A stretch of 8,054 nucleotides of DNA from Bacillota bacterium (GCA_006226985.1 SBGC01000179.1:1-8054); one strand, 5' to 3'; counted from the stretch's first letter, positions 1 to 6,580 are shown. Numbers and translations: made by a program. Notes: generated by a model not told the origin, from the sequence alone.

Positions 1-2310
1 TATGTGTTAGACATGTTTCCTTATCCATCTGCACAAGGTCTTCATGTGGGACACATTGAAAACTATACAGCAACCGATATTATTTCACGCTTTAAACGTA
101 TGCAAGGCTATAACGTTCTTCATCCTATGGGATGGGATGCTTTTGGTCTGCCTGCAGAACAATATGCATTATCTACGGGTAAAGATCCAAGAAGCTTTAC
201 CTATCAAAATATTGAAAACTTTAAACGTCAAATTATTGAATCAGGAAAAGGAATTGACTGGGATAGAGAGCTTGCTACTGCAGATCCATACTATTTTAAA
301 TGGACACAATGGATTTTTAAGAAGATGTATGAACATGGCTTAGCTGTTTTAAAAGATGTTGAAGTGAACTGGTGTGAAGGCTTAGGAACTGTTTTAGCCA
401 ATGATGAAATCGAAATGGTTGATGGCAAAATGGTCTCTGAACGAGGTCAATATCCTGTTGTTAAAAAAGCGATGCGTCAATGGGTACTTCGCATTACAGC
501 TTATGCAGATCGTCTACTTGAAGATTTAAATCAACTTGAATGGCCTGAAAACCTAAAAGAAATGCAAAGAAATTGGATTGGTAAATCCGATGGTGCGATG
601 ATGAAATTCAAAGTCGTTGATTCTAATGAATCTTTTGATGTGTTTACAACCCGTCCTGATACAATCTATGGAGCAACCTACTGTGTCTTAGCTCCTGAAC
701 ATCCTTTAGTGCTTCATATTACATCTGAAGATGAATTAGCTTCTGTTAAAGAATATATTGAACAAACCAAACAAAAAAATGATATGGACCGCTCAATGGA
801 TAAAACGAAGACGGGTGTATTTACCGGTGCTTACGCGATTAATCCATTAAACCATAAGAAAATACCGATTTGGATTGCAGACTATGTGTTACCTCATTAT
901 GGTACAGGTGCGGTTATGGCTGTTCCTGCACATGATGAAAGAGACTTTGAGTTTGCTCAAATTCATGGTTTAGACATCGTTGAAGTTGTTCAAGGCGATG
1001 CAGATGGTGCATTTACAGGAGATGGCATTCACTTTAACTCAGGTATCATTGATGGTTTATATAACGAAGATGCTAAATCAAAGATTGTTGAATACTTAGA
1101 AAAAACAAACCAAGGGTTTAAACATTCAACGTATAAATTAAGAGATTGGGTATTTTCTCGTCAACGTTATTGGGGAGAACCATTCCCAGTGATCTACGAT
1201 GAAGACCAAAATATTCATATCCTTGATGATGAAGATTTACCACTTGAATTACCTATTTTAAAAAACATTCGTCCATCAGGAACTGGTGAATCACCTTTAG
1301 CGAATGCGTTAGATTGGTTATATCTCGATTATAAAGGGATTAAAGGTAAACGAGATACAAACACTATGCCACAGTTAGCGGGTAGTTCATGGTATTTCAT
1401 CGGTTATATTTTAAAAAATCATTTAGGGATGATTCCATTAAACACAAGTGAAGCTAAAGCATTACTTGATAAATGGTTACCTGTTGATTTATATATGGGT
1501 GGTACAGAACATGCTGTAGGTCATTTACTTTACTCACGTTTTTGGACAAAATTCTTACATGACATTGGATTACTTTCATGTCAAGAACCTTTTAAGAAGC
1601 TCTTTAATCAAGGGATGATTTTAGGTAGTGATAATACACGTATGAGTAAATCAAAAGGGAATGTCGTCAACCCTGATGATATCTTTGAATCTCATGGCGC
1701 AGACTCACTTCGTCTATATGAAATGTTTATGGGACCTCTTGAAGCTGAAAAGCCATGGTCAACTGAATCGTTAAATGGTGCGAAGAAGTTCTTAGACCGT
1801 GTATGGCGTATGTTTGAATTCCCTATTGAAAAAGATGAGGTAGAATCACTTCGTTTTAGTTATCATCAAACGATTAAAAAAGTGACTGAAGACTATGAAA
1901 AACTTGGATTTAATACAGCAATTAGTCAAATGATGATCTTCGTTAATGAAGTCTATAAAGAACAACGAATTTCTAAAGATCAAGCAAGAGGATTCTTGAA
2001 ATTATTAAATCCGATTGCTCCTCATATCACTGAAGAATTAAATAAAGAAGTCTTAAAGTCACATGAAGAACTGATCTATAGTGATTGGCCAACATATGAA
2101 GAAGCATATTTAGTTTTAGATGAAGTTGAAATTGTCGTTCAAGTGAACGGTAAAGTTAGAGCGAAATTCAATGCGAAGACAGATATGGACCAAGAAGAAC
2201 TTAAGAAAATTGCTTTAGAACAACAAAATGTGGCTAAACATTTGGAAGGATTAACCATTCGAAAGGTTGTTATGATTCCAAATAAATTAGTCAATATTGT
2301 CGCGAATTAA
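1..2310 (+). CDS. leuS: Leucyl-tRNA synthetase, 5'-truncated by window edge
   Basis: Cytoplasmic class I aminoacyl-tRNA synthetase that charges tRNA-Leu with leucine using ATP. The reading frame is open from base 1 (Tyr-Val-Leu-Asp-Met-Phe-Pro-Tyr-Pro), matching the family's '[11 protein letters not shown]' segment. The GTG at 4 is therefore an internal Val, and roughly 33 N-terminal residues lie outside the window (Bacillus LeuRS is about 804 aa; 769 are visible). Counting from base 1: the HIGH-type signature HVGH is at residues 15-18, the CP1 editing site TTRPDTIYG starts at 216, [13 protein letters not shown] is at 307-319, [11 protein letters not shown] is at 382-392, and RMSKS is at 547-551. 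The C-terminal anticodon-binding and tail domains end in KLVNIVAN, as in Bacillus. The CP1 proofreading domain is intact, unlike in some Mycoplasma LeuRS. The active-site strand reads [14 protein letters not shown], with Leu where Bacillus has Trp. The gene ends at TAA and is followed by its own terminator. Any leader or T-box is upstream and not visible. Confidence 0.98.
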   Translation, partial: YVLDMFPYPSAQGLHVGHIENYTATDIISRFKRMQGYNVLHPMGWDAFGLPAEQYALSTGKDPRSFTYQNIENFKRQIIESGKGIDWDRELATADPYYFKWTQWIFKKMYEHGLAVLKDVEVNWCEGLGTVLANDEIEMVDGKMVSERGQYPVVKKAMRQWVLRITAYADRLLEDLNQLEWPENLKEMQRNWIGKSDGAMMKFKVVDSNESFDVFTTRPDTIYGATYCVLAPEHPLVLHITSEDELASVKEYIEQTKQKNDMDRSMDKTKTGVFTGAYAINPLNHKKIPIWIADYVLPHYGTGAVMAVPAHDERDFEFAQIHGLDIVEVVQGDADGAFTGDGIHFNSGIIDGLYNEDAKSKIVEYLEKTNQGFKHSTYKLRDWVFSRQRYWGEPFPVIYDEDQNIHILDDEDLPLELPILKNIRPSGTGESPLANALDWLYLDYKGIKGKRDTNTMPQLAGSSWYFIGYILKNHLGMIPLNTSEAKALLDKWLPVDLYMGGTEHAVGHLLYSRFWTKFLHDIGLLSCQEPFKKLFNQGMILGSDNTRMSKSKGNVVNPDDIFESHGADSLRLYEMFMGPLEAEKPWSTESLNGAKKFLDRVWRMFEFPIEKDEVESLRFSYHQTIKKVTEDYEKLGFNTAISQMMIFVNEVYKEQRISKDQARGFLKLLNPIAPHITEELNKEVLKSHEELIYSDWPTYEEAYLVLDEVEIVVQVNGKVRAKFNAKTDMDQEELKKIALEQQNVAKHLEGLTIRKVVMIPNKLVNIVAN

Positions 2311-2316
2311 GATTTT

Positions 2317-2351
2317 AGCATCTCATAAAATTGAGGTGCTTTTTCATTTTT
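2317..2351 (+). terminator. Rho-independent terminator of leuS
   Basis: A 9-bp stem, AGCATCTCA (2317-2325) with TGAGGTGCT (2332-2340), contains one G-T wobble and has a 6-base loop. A T-rich tract (TTTTCATTTTT) follows immediately. It starts 6 bases after the leuS stop codon and separates leuS from the sigma-factor operon. Confidence 0.9.
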
Positions 2352-2371
2352 AGGGGTAAAATAAAAATAAA

Positions 2372-2410
2372 CCAATAAAAGGTAGATGTTTTTTGTATAT
2401 AAAGTGTAAG
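2372..2410 (+). promoter_or_regulatory. Shared promoter-like motif upstream of sigma operon
   Basis: CCAATAAAA (2372-2380), 12 bases, then TTGTATATAAAGTGTAAG (2393-2410). The same two blocks at the same spacing recur upstream of the exported-protein gene (3979-4018), and neither was noticed elsewhere in the window. Taking CCAATA as -35 and GTATAT as -10 gives a 17-base spacer; CAATAAAA/TATAAA is an alternative reading. Either way transcription would start about 10-15 bases before the ATG, so the leader would be very short. The shared motif suggests recognition by the encoded ECF sigma factor (autoregulation) or by a common regulator. Which of the two is inference. Confidence 0.55.
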
Positions 2411-2420
2411 GGGAAAAGCT

Positions 2421-2939
2421 ATGGATAAGATGGATCACATTATTGTAGAACTTAAGCAACGAAATTATGCATCATTTGACGAATTCTACAACTTGACAAA
2501 AAATCAAGTTTTTTATGCCATCGTTGCCATTGTTAAAGACCGAATGCTTGCTGAAGATATTATGCAAGATACCTATTTGAAGTTCCTAGAGAAAATCGAA
2601 CAATATCAACTTGGATCGAATGTGTATGCTTATTTATCACAAATCGGTAGAAACTTAGCCATTAATCTCTACAATAAGCGTAAAAAAGAGATTCAAAGTG
2701 ATGAAATGATTGAGTCAATTCCCGCTCAGGAAGAAAAAGTAGAAGATGATGAAGAAATCTTTAAGCTCCTAGACTACTTAGATCTTAAAGAAAGAGAAAT
2801 CGTTGTCTTACATGTGATTAATGATCTCACCTTTAGAGAAATTGCTGAGATCACAAAAAAACCACTCGGAACTGTCTTATGGATTTACAATAAAGCAATT
2901 AAGAAATTAAAAGGAAAGGTAGGTGAACAATATGAATAA
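2421..2939 (+). CDS. ECF-family RNA polymerase sigma factor
   Basis: Alternative sigma factor of 172 aa that would direct RNA polymerase to a dedicated promoter set. Sigma region 2 spans about residues 17-90 (motif AEDIMQDTYLKFLEKI at 44-59, then AYLSQIGRNLAINLYNKRKK). An acidic linker at about 91-115 follows, then region 4 at about 116-166 with a helix-turn-helix (LTFREIAEITKKPLGTVLWIYNKAIKKLK). There are no regions 1 or 3, and the length is typical of ECF factors. The recognition helix reads GTVLWIY rather than the common GTVKSRL, so its -35 preference may differ from the classic 'GAAC' type. The start is set by AAGGGGA at 2408-2414, 6 bases before the ATG; the ATG at 2430 is less well placed. 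The 3' end overlaps the membrane-protein gene that follows by 8 bases. That is the usual sigma/anti-sigma arrangement and indicates translational coupling. It is not SigI itself: the two-domain architecture is ECF. Confidence 0.93.
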   Translation: MDKMDHIIVELKQRNYASFDEFYNLTKNQVFYAIVAIVKDRMLAEDIMQDTYLKFLEKIEQYQLGSNVYAYLSQIGRNLAINLYNKRKKEIQSDEMIESIPAQEEKVEDDEEIFKLLDYLDLKEREIVVLHVINDLTFREIAEITKKPLGTVLWIYNKAIKKLKGKVGEQYE

Positions 2940-3960
2940 AAAAGACCTTGTCACATATATTAAAGAACAAGCACAAAAAGTTGAAGTAAGAAATCTTTCA
3001 CAAGAGATTCTAAATAGAGCACAAAATCTTCCACAAGAAAAGATTATCTATAAAGAACCTAAGAGAAAATTCTATTTTAACCCTATTTTTCAATTAAGTT
3101 TAGTCACAACACTCGGTCTATTTATTATGATGTTTATCTTACAACCTATAGATCCTATCTATGCCTTTGAAGAACAAGACCAAGTTTTTGCTAACTCAGC
3201 GATTGCATCATTAGCATACTTAGACGCAAATATCGATGAACTTTCATCTGAAACGTCTGTTTCATTAAGCTCATATGTTGATGATGAACTTGATGATGTC
3301 ATTTTATTTGCTGAATTAAGTGAACGCTTATTATCAAATTATGAAATTGTTAAAACAGAAACAGAAGGCGAATTCAAATATCAACTCAGTTTTCAAACAA
3401 CCGATCTTCTAGAAGAAACTGAAAACTACATGATTCGATATAATGAAACAAAAGTATCTAAATATGCTTATACCTATCAAGGTGAAATAGAAATAGATGG
3501 TACATCTTATGCATTTACAAGTAACATTACGTTAGCTTTAGAAAATGAGTTCAACTTTGAAATCATTCATGATAATCATCTTATCGAAATGAATTATGCA
3601 ACACGTGGTGATTCATATCTCTATCAATTTAATTATTATAAAGATCAAGTCTTAAATCAAAAGTTTGAAATGAAAGAACTTAAGATCAATCAACAAAAAC
3701 ATATCATGGTTGATTTTAAGACAACATCAAAAGGTATTTATACGTTCACATTAGAAGAAGTTAATCAGATGCGTTTACTCAAAGCACAATACCGTATTCA
3801 AAATGGTGACCTTGAAGATGGTGAGATCTTCATTACACCAAGTTCAAGTGAAGCTTATCAAATTGAAATTAGACCTCGTGGTATGGCACCAATCATCATT
3901 GAAAGAGGACGAAGACCCTTTATGCAAGACGATCATCGTCCAGGAAATGGAAGAATGTAG
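2932..3960 (+). CDS. Single-pass membrane protein, probable anti-sigma factor
   Basis: Protein of 342 aa with an N-in topology. A lysine-rich, probably helical cytoplasmic segment covers residues 1-46, followed by a positively charged stop (KEPKRK), one membrane helix at about 52-70 (IFQLSLVTTLGLFIMMFIL), and a ~265-residue extracytoplasmic domain rich in aromatic, acidic and beta-strand-like sequence. It ends in a basic Arg/Pro/Gly tail (RPRG, RGRRP, RPGNGR). Membrane topology and the overlap with the sigma gene suggest that its N-terminus sequesters the sigma factor and the outer domain senses envelope state. No zinc-binding anti-sigma motif is present and the protein has no cysteine, so it is not a ZAS-type factor. 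I do not recognise the outer domain. The ATG at 2932 has AGGTGA 5 bases upstream. A GTG at 2923 with AAGGA upstream is a real alternative and would add three residues. The gene ends at TAG just before a terminator. Confidence 0.8.
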   Translation: MNKKDLVTYIKEQAQKVEVRNLSQEILNRAQNLPQEKIIYKEPKRKFYFNPIFQLSLVTTLGLFIMMFILQPIDPIYAFEEQDQVFANSAIASLAYLDANIDELSSETSVSLSSYVDDELDDVILFAELSERLLSNYEIVKTETEGEFKYQLSFQTTDLLEETENYMIRYNETKVSKYAYTYQGEIEIDGTSYAFTSNITLALENEFNFEIIHDNHLIEMNYATRGDSYLYQFNYYKDQVLNQKFEMKELKINQQKHIMVDFKTTSKGIYTFTLEEVNQMRLLKAQYRIQNGDLEDGEIFITPSSSEAYQIEIRPRGMAPIIIERGRRPFMQDDHRPGNGRM

Positions 3961-3971
3961 TATAAAAATAA

Positions 3972-4001
3972 AAAAATCCCAATAAAACGGGATTTTTATT
4001 T
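3972..4001 (+). terminator. Terminator after anti-sigma gene, overlapping next promoter
   Basis: Stem AAAAATCCC (3972-3980) with GGGATTTTT (3989-3997) and an 8-base loop, followed by a T-rich run. The GC core is only three pairs, so it may be leaky. The loop and 3' arm overlap the promoter-like motif that serves the next gene. Confidence 0.75.
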
Positions 4002-4018
4002 GTATATAGAGTGTAAAG
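3979..4018 (+). promoter_or_regulatory. Second copy of shared promoter-like motif
   Basis: CCAATAAAA (3979-3987), 12 bases, then TTGTATATAGAGTGTAAAG (4000-4018). This matches the site before the sigma operon at 9 of 9 and 17 of 19 positions with identical spacing. The upstream block also forms part of the terminator loop, so its conservation could be partly coincidental; the GTATATA-AGTGTAA block is not constrained that way. A start near 4014-4017 leaves a 24-27 base leader with a strong AAAAGGAGG at 4024-4032. The gene downstream is thus probably transcribed separately from, but together with, the sigma operon. Confidence 0.55.
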
Positions 4019-4040
4019 AAACAAAAGGAGGATTTAAAAA

Positions 4041-5042
4041 ATGAAAAATTTAAAATTAGCGTTTGTATTTCTATTCCTAGTAGGATTCGGGCTTATTGCA
4101 TTCGGTTGTACGGATGTTTCAGCTGCTGAAGATGCGTATGTAACGATCGATATTAATCCATCCATTGAACTCATTGTCACACCAAAAGAAAAAGTGATTT
4201 ATGCGAACCCACTCAATGAAGATGGTGAAATCTTATTACTTAACTTAGATTTAATCGGATTACAAGTATCAGAAGCCATTGAACTCATTTTAGATGAAGC
4301 GATTAACTTAGGTTTTATTGATCCAGATGCAGAAGAAACATTAGTTGAAATTAATACTATTTCAGTTAATGAACAAGTAAAAGAACAAATTCAAGCAAAA
4401 GTGAAGGAAAAAGTTAACGAAGGTTTCCAAAACAGAGCAATTGTTGGTAGAGCAGAAGATAAAGGCTTTACACCAGAATTCTTAGCAGAAGCTGAAACGT
4501 ATGGTGTTACTCCAGGATTCTTAATGCTTGCTAAATCAGCTGTTGAATTTGATGATACGATCACACTAGAAGATGCGTTACTCATGACACAACAAGAATT
4601 AATGGCAATCGTTAGAGATGCTAGAGCAGAAAACCGTGAAATGAGACATCAACTTAGAGAAGATTTCCATGCAGCAAGAGAACTTATTTTTGAAGAATAT
4701 CATCCTCAAATCTTAGAACTTCGTGAAGATATCGCTGAACTTGAAGCGTTAATCGAACTTGGTGAAGGCGATCTAGAAGCTTATCAAGCTGAATTAGATA
4801 CAAAAGTTGCAGAACTCGAAGCATTAATTGCAGAATTAAGAGCAGAAATGGATGCACTTCGTGAAGAATTCCAAGCTCAAAATGAAGCGATTAAAGCACA
4901 AGAAATGATTCAACATCAAATGAGAATTCAAGAAAACCGTGACAAGATTGAAGCTTATCGTGCAGAAATGCAAGAAAGAATGCAAGAACGAAGAGAAGCG
5001 ATTGAAGACTTCCAACAAAATGGAGGTTCTAATCGACCATAA
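4041..5042 (+). CDS. Exported RsgI-middle-domain-like coiled-coil protein
   Basis: Protein of 333 aa. Residues 1-28 are an export signal: short Lys-containing start, hydrophobic core 6-22, then AFGC with Cys23 as a possible lipoprotein cysteine (the only Cys in the protein). Signal peptidase I cleavage after VSA (26-28) is the alternative. Residues 33-109 resemble the extracytoplasmic middle domain of RsgI anti-sigma factors: YVTIDINPSIEL, the NEDGE turn, a 'LDLIGLQVSEAIELIL' helix, and 'AINLGFID'. In RsgI the Asn-Pro bond (here N39-P40) is cleaved autocatalytically. Residues 142-194 contain a 'GVTPGFLML...TLEDALLMTQQELMAIV' segment like that following the RsgI domain. Residues 195-326 form a charged Glu/Ala/Arg coiled coil with perfect heptad spacing at 252-277 (L, V, L, I, L, M, L, F). 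No cytoplasmic sigma-binding domain exists, so it is not a complete RsgI. Its shared promoter motif links it to the sigma operon; likely roles are envelope effector or co-regulator. Confidence 0.82.
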   Translation: MKNLKLAFVFLFLVGFGLIAFGCTDVSAAEDAYVTIDINPSIELIVTPKEKVIYANPLNEDGEILLLNLDLIGLQVSEAIELILDEAINLGFIDPDAEETLVEINTISVNEQVKEQIQAKVKEKVNEGFQNRAIVGRAEDKGFTPEFLAEAETYGVTPGFLMLAKSAVEFDDTITLEDALLMTQQELMAIVRDARAENREMRHQLREDFHAARELIFEEYHPQILELREDIAELEALIELGEGDLEAYQAELDTKVAELEALIAELRAEMDALREEFQAQNEAIKAQEMIQHQMRIQENRDKIEAYRAEMQERMQERREAIEDFQQNGGSNRP

Positions 5043-5056
5043 CCCCCTTATGGTTG
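5034..5056 (+). other. Hairpin spanning the stop codon, all-C loop
   Basis: CGACCATAA (5034-5042) pairs with TTATGGTTG (5048-5056) around a CCCCC loop, giving nine pairs with one G-T. The TAA stop of the exported-protein gene is inside the 5' arm. No T-tract follows directly, so it is not itself a classic terminator; it could protect the 3' end of the transcript. Confidence 0.5.
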
Positions 5057-5062
5057 TTAAAG

Positions 5063-5096
5063 AAAAAGACGAAAGTTTATCTTCCGTCTTTTTTGA
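5063..5096. terminator. Bidirectional terminator between convergent genes
   Basis: GACGAAAG (5068-5075), loop TTTAT, CTTCCGTC (5081-5088), flanked by AAAAA (5063-5067) and TTTTTT (5089-5094), so each strand has a U-tract after the stem. Read on the minus strand the stem is complete with a G-U wobble; on the plus strand the same position is an A-C mismatch, so it is probably stronger for mnmLM. The mnmM stop codon (5077-5079) lies in the loop. Confidence 0.85.
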
Positions 5097-5637
5097 TTTT
5101 ATGTATAAGTACAAGATAAGGTGGTTGATTGTTTTGATAGGGTAGATCGATTCTTAGTATTTTATAATCCAAAGGATTAAGTGTTTTGAAATATTCATTT
5201 AAAGCAAGCGATTCTTTGAAACCTTCAGCATGACCAGGGTAGATCATGATTTGGATGTAACCACCATCATTAATATGTGATAATACATGGTCTAATGCAA
5301 GAAGTGTTGAATTGGTTTTTGTTGTAATCTCTTTATTACCCTTAGGTAAATATCCCAGATTAAAGACAACATAATCAAATGTTGAAACATAATTTAAAAT
5401 GTTTTCATGTGAATCTTTAATGAGTGTCACATTGGAGATGTTTTCTTTATCAAGCTTTTCTTTAGTTTGAAGGAGAGCTTCATCTTGAATATCAAATGCA
5501 TACACATGTTTAGCTTTTTGTGCTAAATGAAGGGTATCAAATCCATTACCCATTGTCATATCAATGGCGATAGCATCTTTTTGAACATATGTATCCATCA
5601 TTAAATGTGATAGATCATTTAACCATGTATTTTTCAT
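5077..5637 (-). CDS. mnmM: tRNA 5-aminomethyl-2-thiouridine methyltransferase MnmM (YtqB)
   Basis: Class I SAM-dependent methyltransferase of 186 aa, the usual family length. It is proposed to methylate nm5s2U at the tRNA wobble position to mnm5s2U, a role established for the Bacillus YtqB homologue. SAM-binding motif I is AIDMTMGNGFDTLHLA (24-39), the acidic motif II residue is D49 in VYAFDIQ, and the catalytic-loop region reads FNLGYLPKG (92-100), characteristic of this family. A further in-frame ATG eight codons upstream exists, but the ATG at 5637 has AAGGAG (5644-5649) 6 bases before it and gives the expected start MKNTWLND. It overlaps the end of mnmL by 23 bases in another frame, so the two are co-transcribed and probably translationally coupled. 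The stop codon sits in the terminator loop. Confidence 0.9.
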   Translation of the reverse strand: MKNTWLNDLSHLMMDTYVQKDAIAIDMTMGNGFDTLHLAQKAKHVYAFDIQDEALLQTKEKLDKENISNVTLIKDSHENILNYVSTFDYVVFNLGYLPKGNKEITTKTNSTLLALDHVLSHINDGGYIQIMIYPGHAEGFKESLALNEYFKTLNPLDYKILRIDLPYQNNQPPYLVLIHKIKKDGR

Positions 5638-6559
5638 ATAAATCTCCTTGAAATAAACCAAGTTTTCTTAACTTCTTGTCAATTTCATTGGTGACCACAA
5701 ACTTTTTCTTTGTCCAAACAGGTGCGATGAGCATTGATTGAGGTGCATCTCCAGTCAGTCTATGAATAATGATATCTTTACGAAGGATGAGTATTTGATC
5801 CACAGTGATATCCACATAATCTTCTAAGGATAGAAGTGTCCATGGATTTTTTTTATATTCATAACCCATTTTTGTTTTTTCCATTAAGTGCAGCATATGG
5901 ATTTTAATCCCTTGAACATCTAATGTATTGATATGTTTAACTGTTTCTAACATCATGTCTTTTGTTTCAAAGGGAAGTCCATTAATAATGTGGACAACAA
6001 CCTCTAAATTTTTTTCTCTAAGTCGTTTAACAGCATCATCGAAACATGCTAAATCATGTGCTCGGTTAATCAGATCCGATGTTTTTTGGTGAATGGTCTG
6101 AAGACCTAATTCCACTTGAACAGGCATTCTTTCATTTAATTCACCTAAATAATCAACGACATCTTGAGGAAGTACATCTGGACGAGTAGCTATCGATAAT
6201 AAAACAATCTTTGGGTCAAGGGTAATCGCTTCTTCATAAAGAGCTTTAAGTCTAGCTAAAGGAGCGTGTGTATTGGTATTTGCTTGAAAATAAACGATAT
6301 AGTATCCATCTTCCCATTTTTGGTGCATCATCGCTTTTTGTTTTTCAAACTGTGTTTTAAGAGGTTCTAACTTATTTCCCGCAAAATCACCACTACCCAT
6401 ATACGAACAAAATGTACAACCGCCAGAAGCAACTGTACCATCAATATTTGGGCATGTAAAACCACCATTTAAGGCAATTTTAAACACTTTTTTCTGATAT
6501 TTATAGTGGTAATAATGATTTAAGGTATTATAATGCTTTTCATGGTTCATCAAATTCAT
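5615..6559 (-). CDS. mnmL: Radical SAM enzyme MnmL (YtqA family), tRNA wobble uridine modification
   Basis: Radical SAM protein of 314 aa. In Bacillus and Streptococcus its homologue is needed to turn the cmnm5s2U made by MnmEG into the intermediate that MnmM methylates. The iron-sulfur cluster cysteines are C36, C48 and C51 in FTCPNIDGTVASGGCTFCS, with the long C-x11-C-x2-C spacing of this family rather than the classic C-x3-C-x2-C. Further family segments are IVYFQANTNTHAP, 'SIATRPDVL', VELGLQT, 'INGLPFET' and HRLTGDAP. The first ATG (6559) is preceded by GGTGA about 7 bases away and is preferred over the ATG three codons in. It ends at TGA (5615-5617), which shows TGA acts as a stop here. 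Order and overlap with mnmM match ytqA-ytqB. It is divergent from the membrane-protein gene at 6631, with 71 bases between them. Confidence 0.92.
   Translation of the reverse strand: MNLMNHEKHYNTLNHYYHYKYQKKVFKIALNGGFTCPNIDGTVASGGCTFCSYMGSGDFAGNKLEPLKTQFEKQKAMMHQKWEDGYYIVYFQANTNTHAPLARLKALYEEAITLDPKIVLLSIATRPDVLPQDVVDYLGELNERMPVQVELGLQTIHQKTSDLINRAHDLACFDDAVKRLREKNLEVVVHIINGLPFETKDMMLETVKHINTLDVQGIKIHMLHLMEKTKMGYEYKKNPWTLLSLEDYVDITVDQILILRKDIIIHRLTGDAPQSMLIAPVWTKKKFVVTNEIDKKLRKLGLFQGDLYEKYMVK
5644..5649 (-). promoter_or_regulatory. Ribosome binding site of mnmM, inside mnmL
   Basis: AAGGAG on the minus strand, 6 bases before the ATG at 5637, within the last codons of mnmL. It decides the mnmM start against the upstream in-frame ATG at 5661, which has no comparable site. 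Confidence 0.8.
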
Positions 6560-6580
6560 TTTATTTTCACCAAATACATT

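Noticed and set aside
4..6. GTG as the start codon of leuS
   Set aside because: The upstream codon TAT continues the family sequence, and the protein would lack its N-terminal strand before the HIGH motif; the gene simply runs off the window.
44..343. Plus-strand open frame inside leuS
   Set aside because: Alternate frame of a clearly conserved gene, with no ribosome binding site and no recognisable protein.
2311..2420. Riboswitch, T-box or small RNA in the longest intergenic stretch
   Set aside because: After the leuS terminator only ~70 AT-rich bases remain, with no further stable hairpin and with the promoter-like motif occupying the 3' half.
2421..2939. SigI orthologue
   Set aside because: The RsgI-type neighbour suggested it, but the protein has a plain ECF region 2 plus region 4 architecture with a sigma-70 helix-turn-helix.
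3803..3985. Small open frame overlapping the end of the anti-sigma gene
   Set aside because: It runs through the terminator hairpin and has no ribosome binding site; it is an alternate-frame shadow.
4391..4585. Minus-strand open frame within the exported-protein gene
   Set aside because: Antisense shadow of a gene with strong domain evidence; Ser/Ala-rich composition as expected from reversed Glu/Ala codons.
4041..5042. Complete RsgI-type transmembrane anti-sigma factor
   Set aside because: Only five or so residues precede the hydrophobic segment, leaving no room for a cytoplasmic sigma-binding domain, and there is no second membrane helix.
4836..5114. Minus-strand open frame across the convergent junction
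   Set aside because: It crosses both hairpins and the coiled-coil coding region and has no supporting start signal.
4939..5145. Plus-strand open frame running past the stop of the exported-protein gene
   Set aside because: Alternate frame through the terminator and into the antisense of mnmM; no homology.
5615..5617. TGA read as Trp, extending mnmL
   Set aside because: The protein ends where family members end, and the extension would run out of frame through mnmM.
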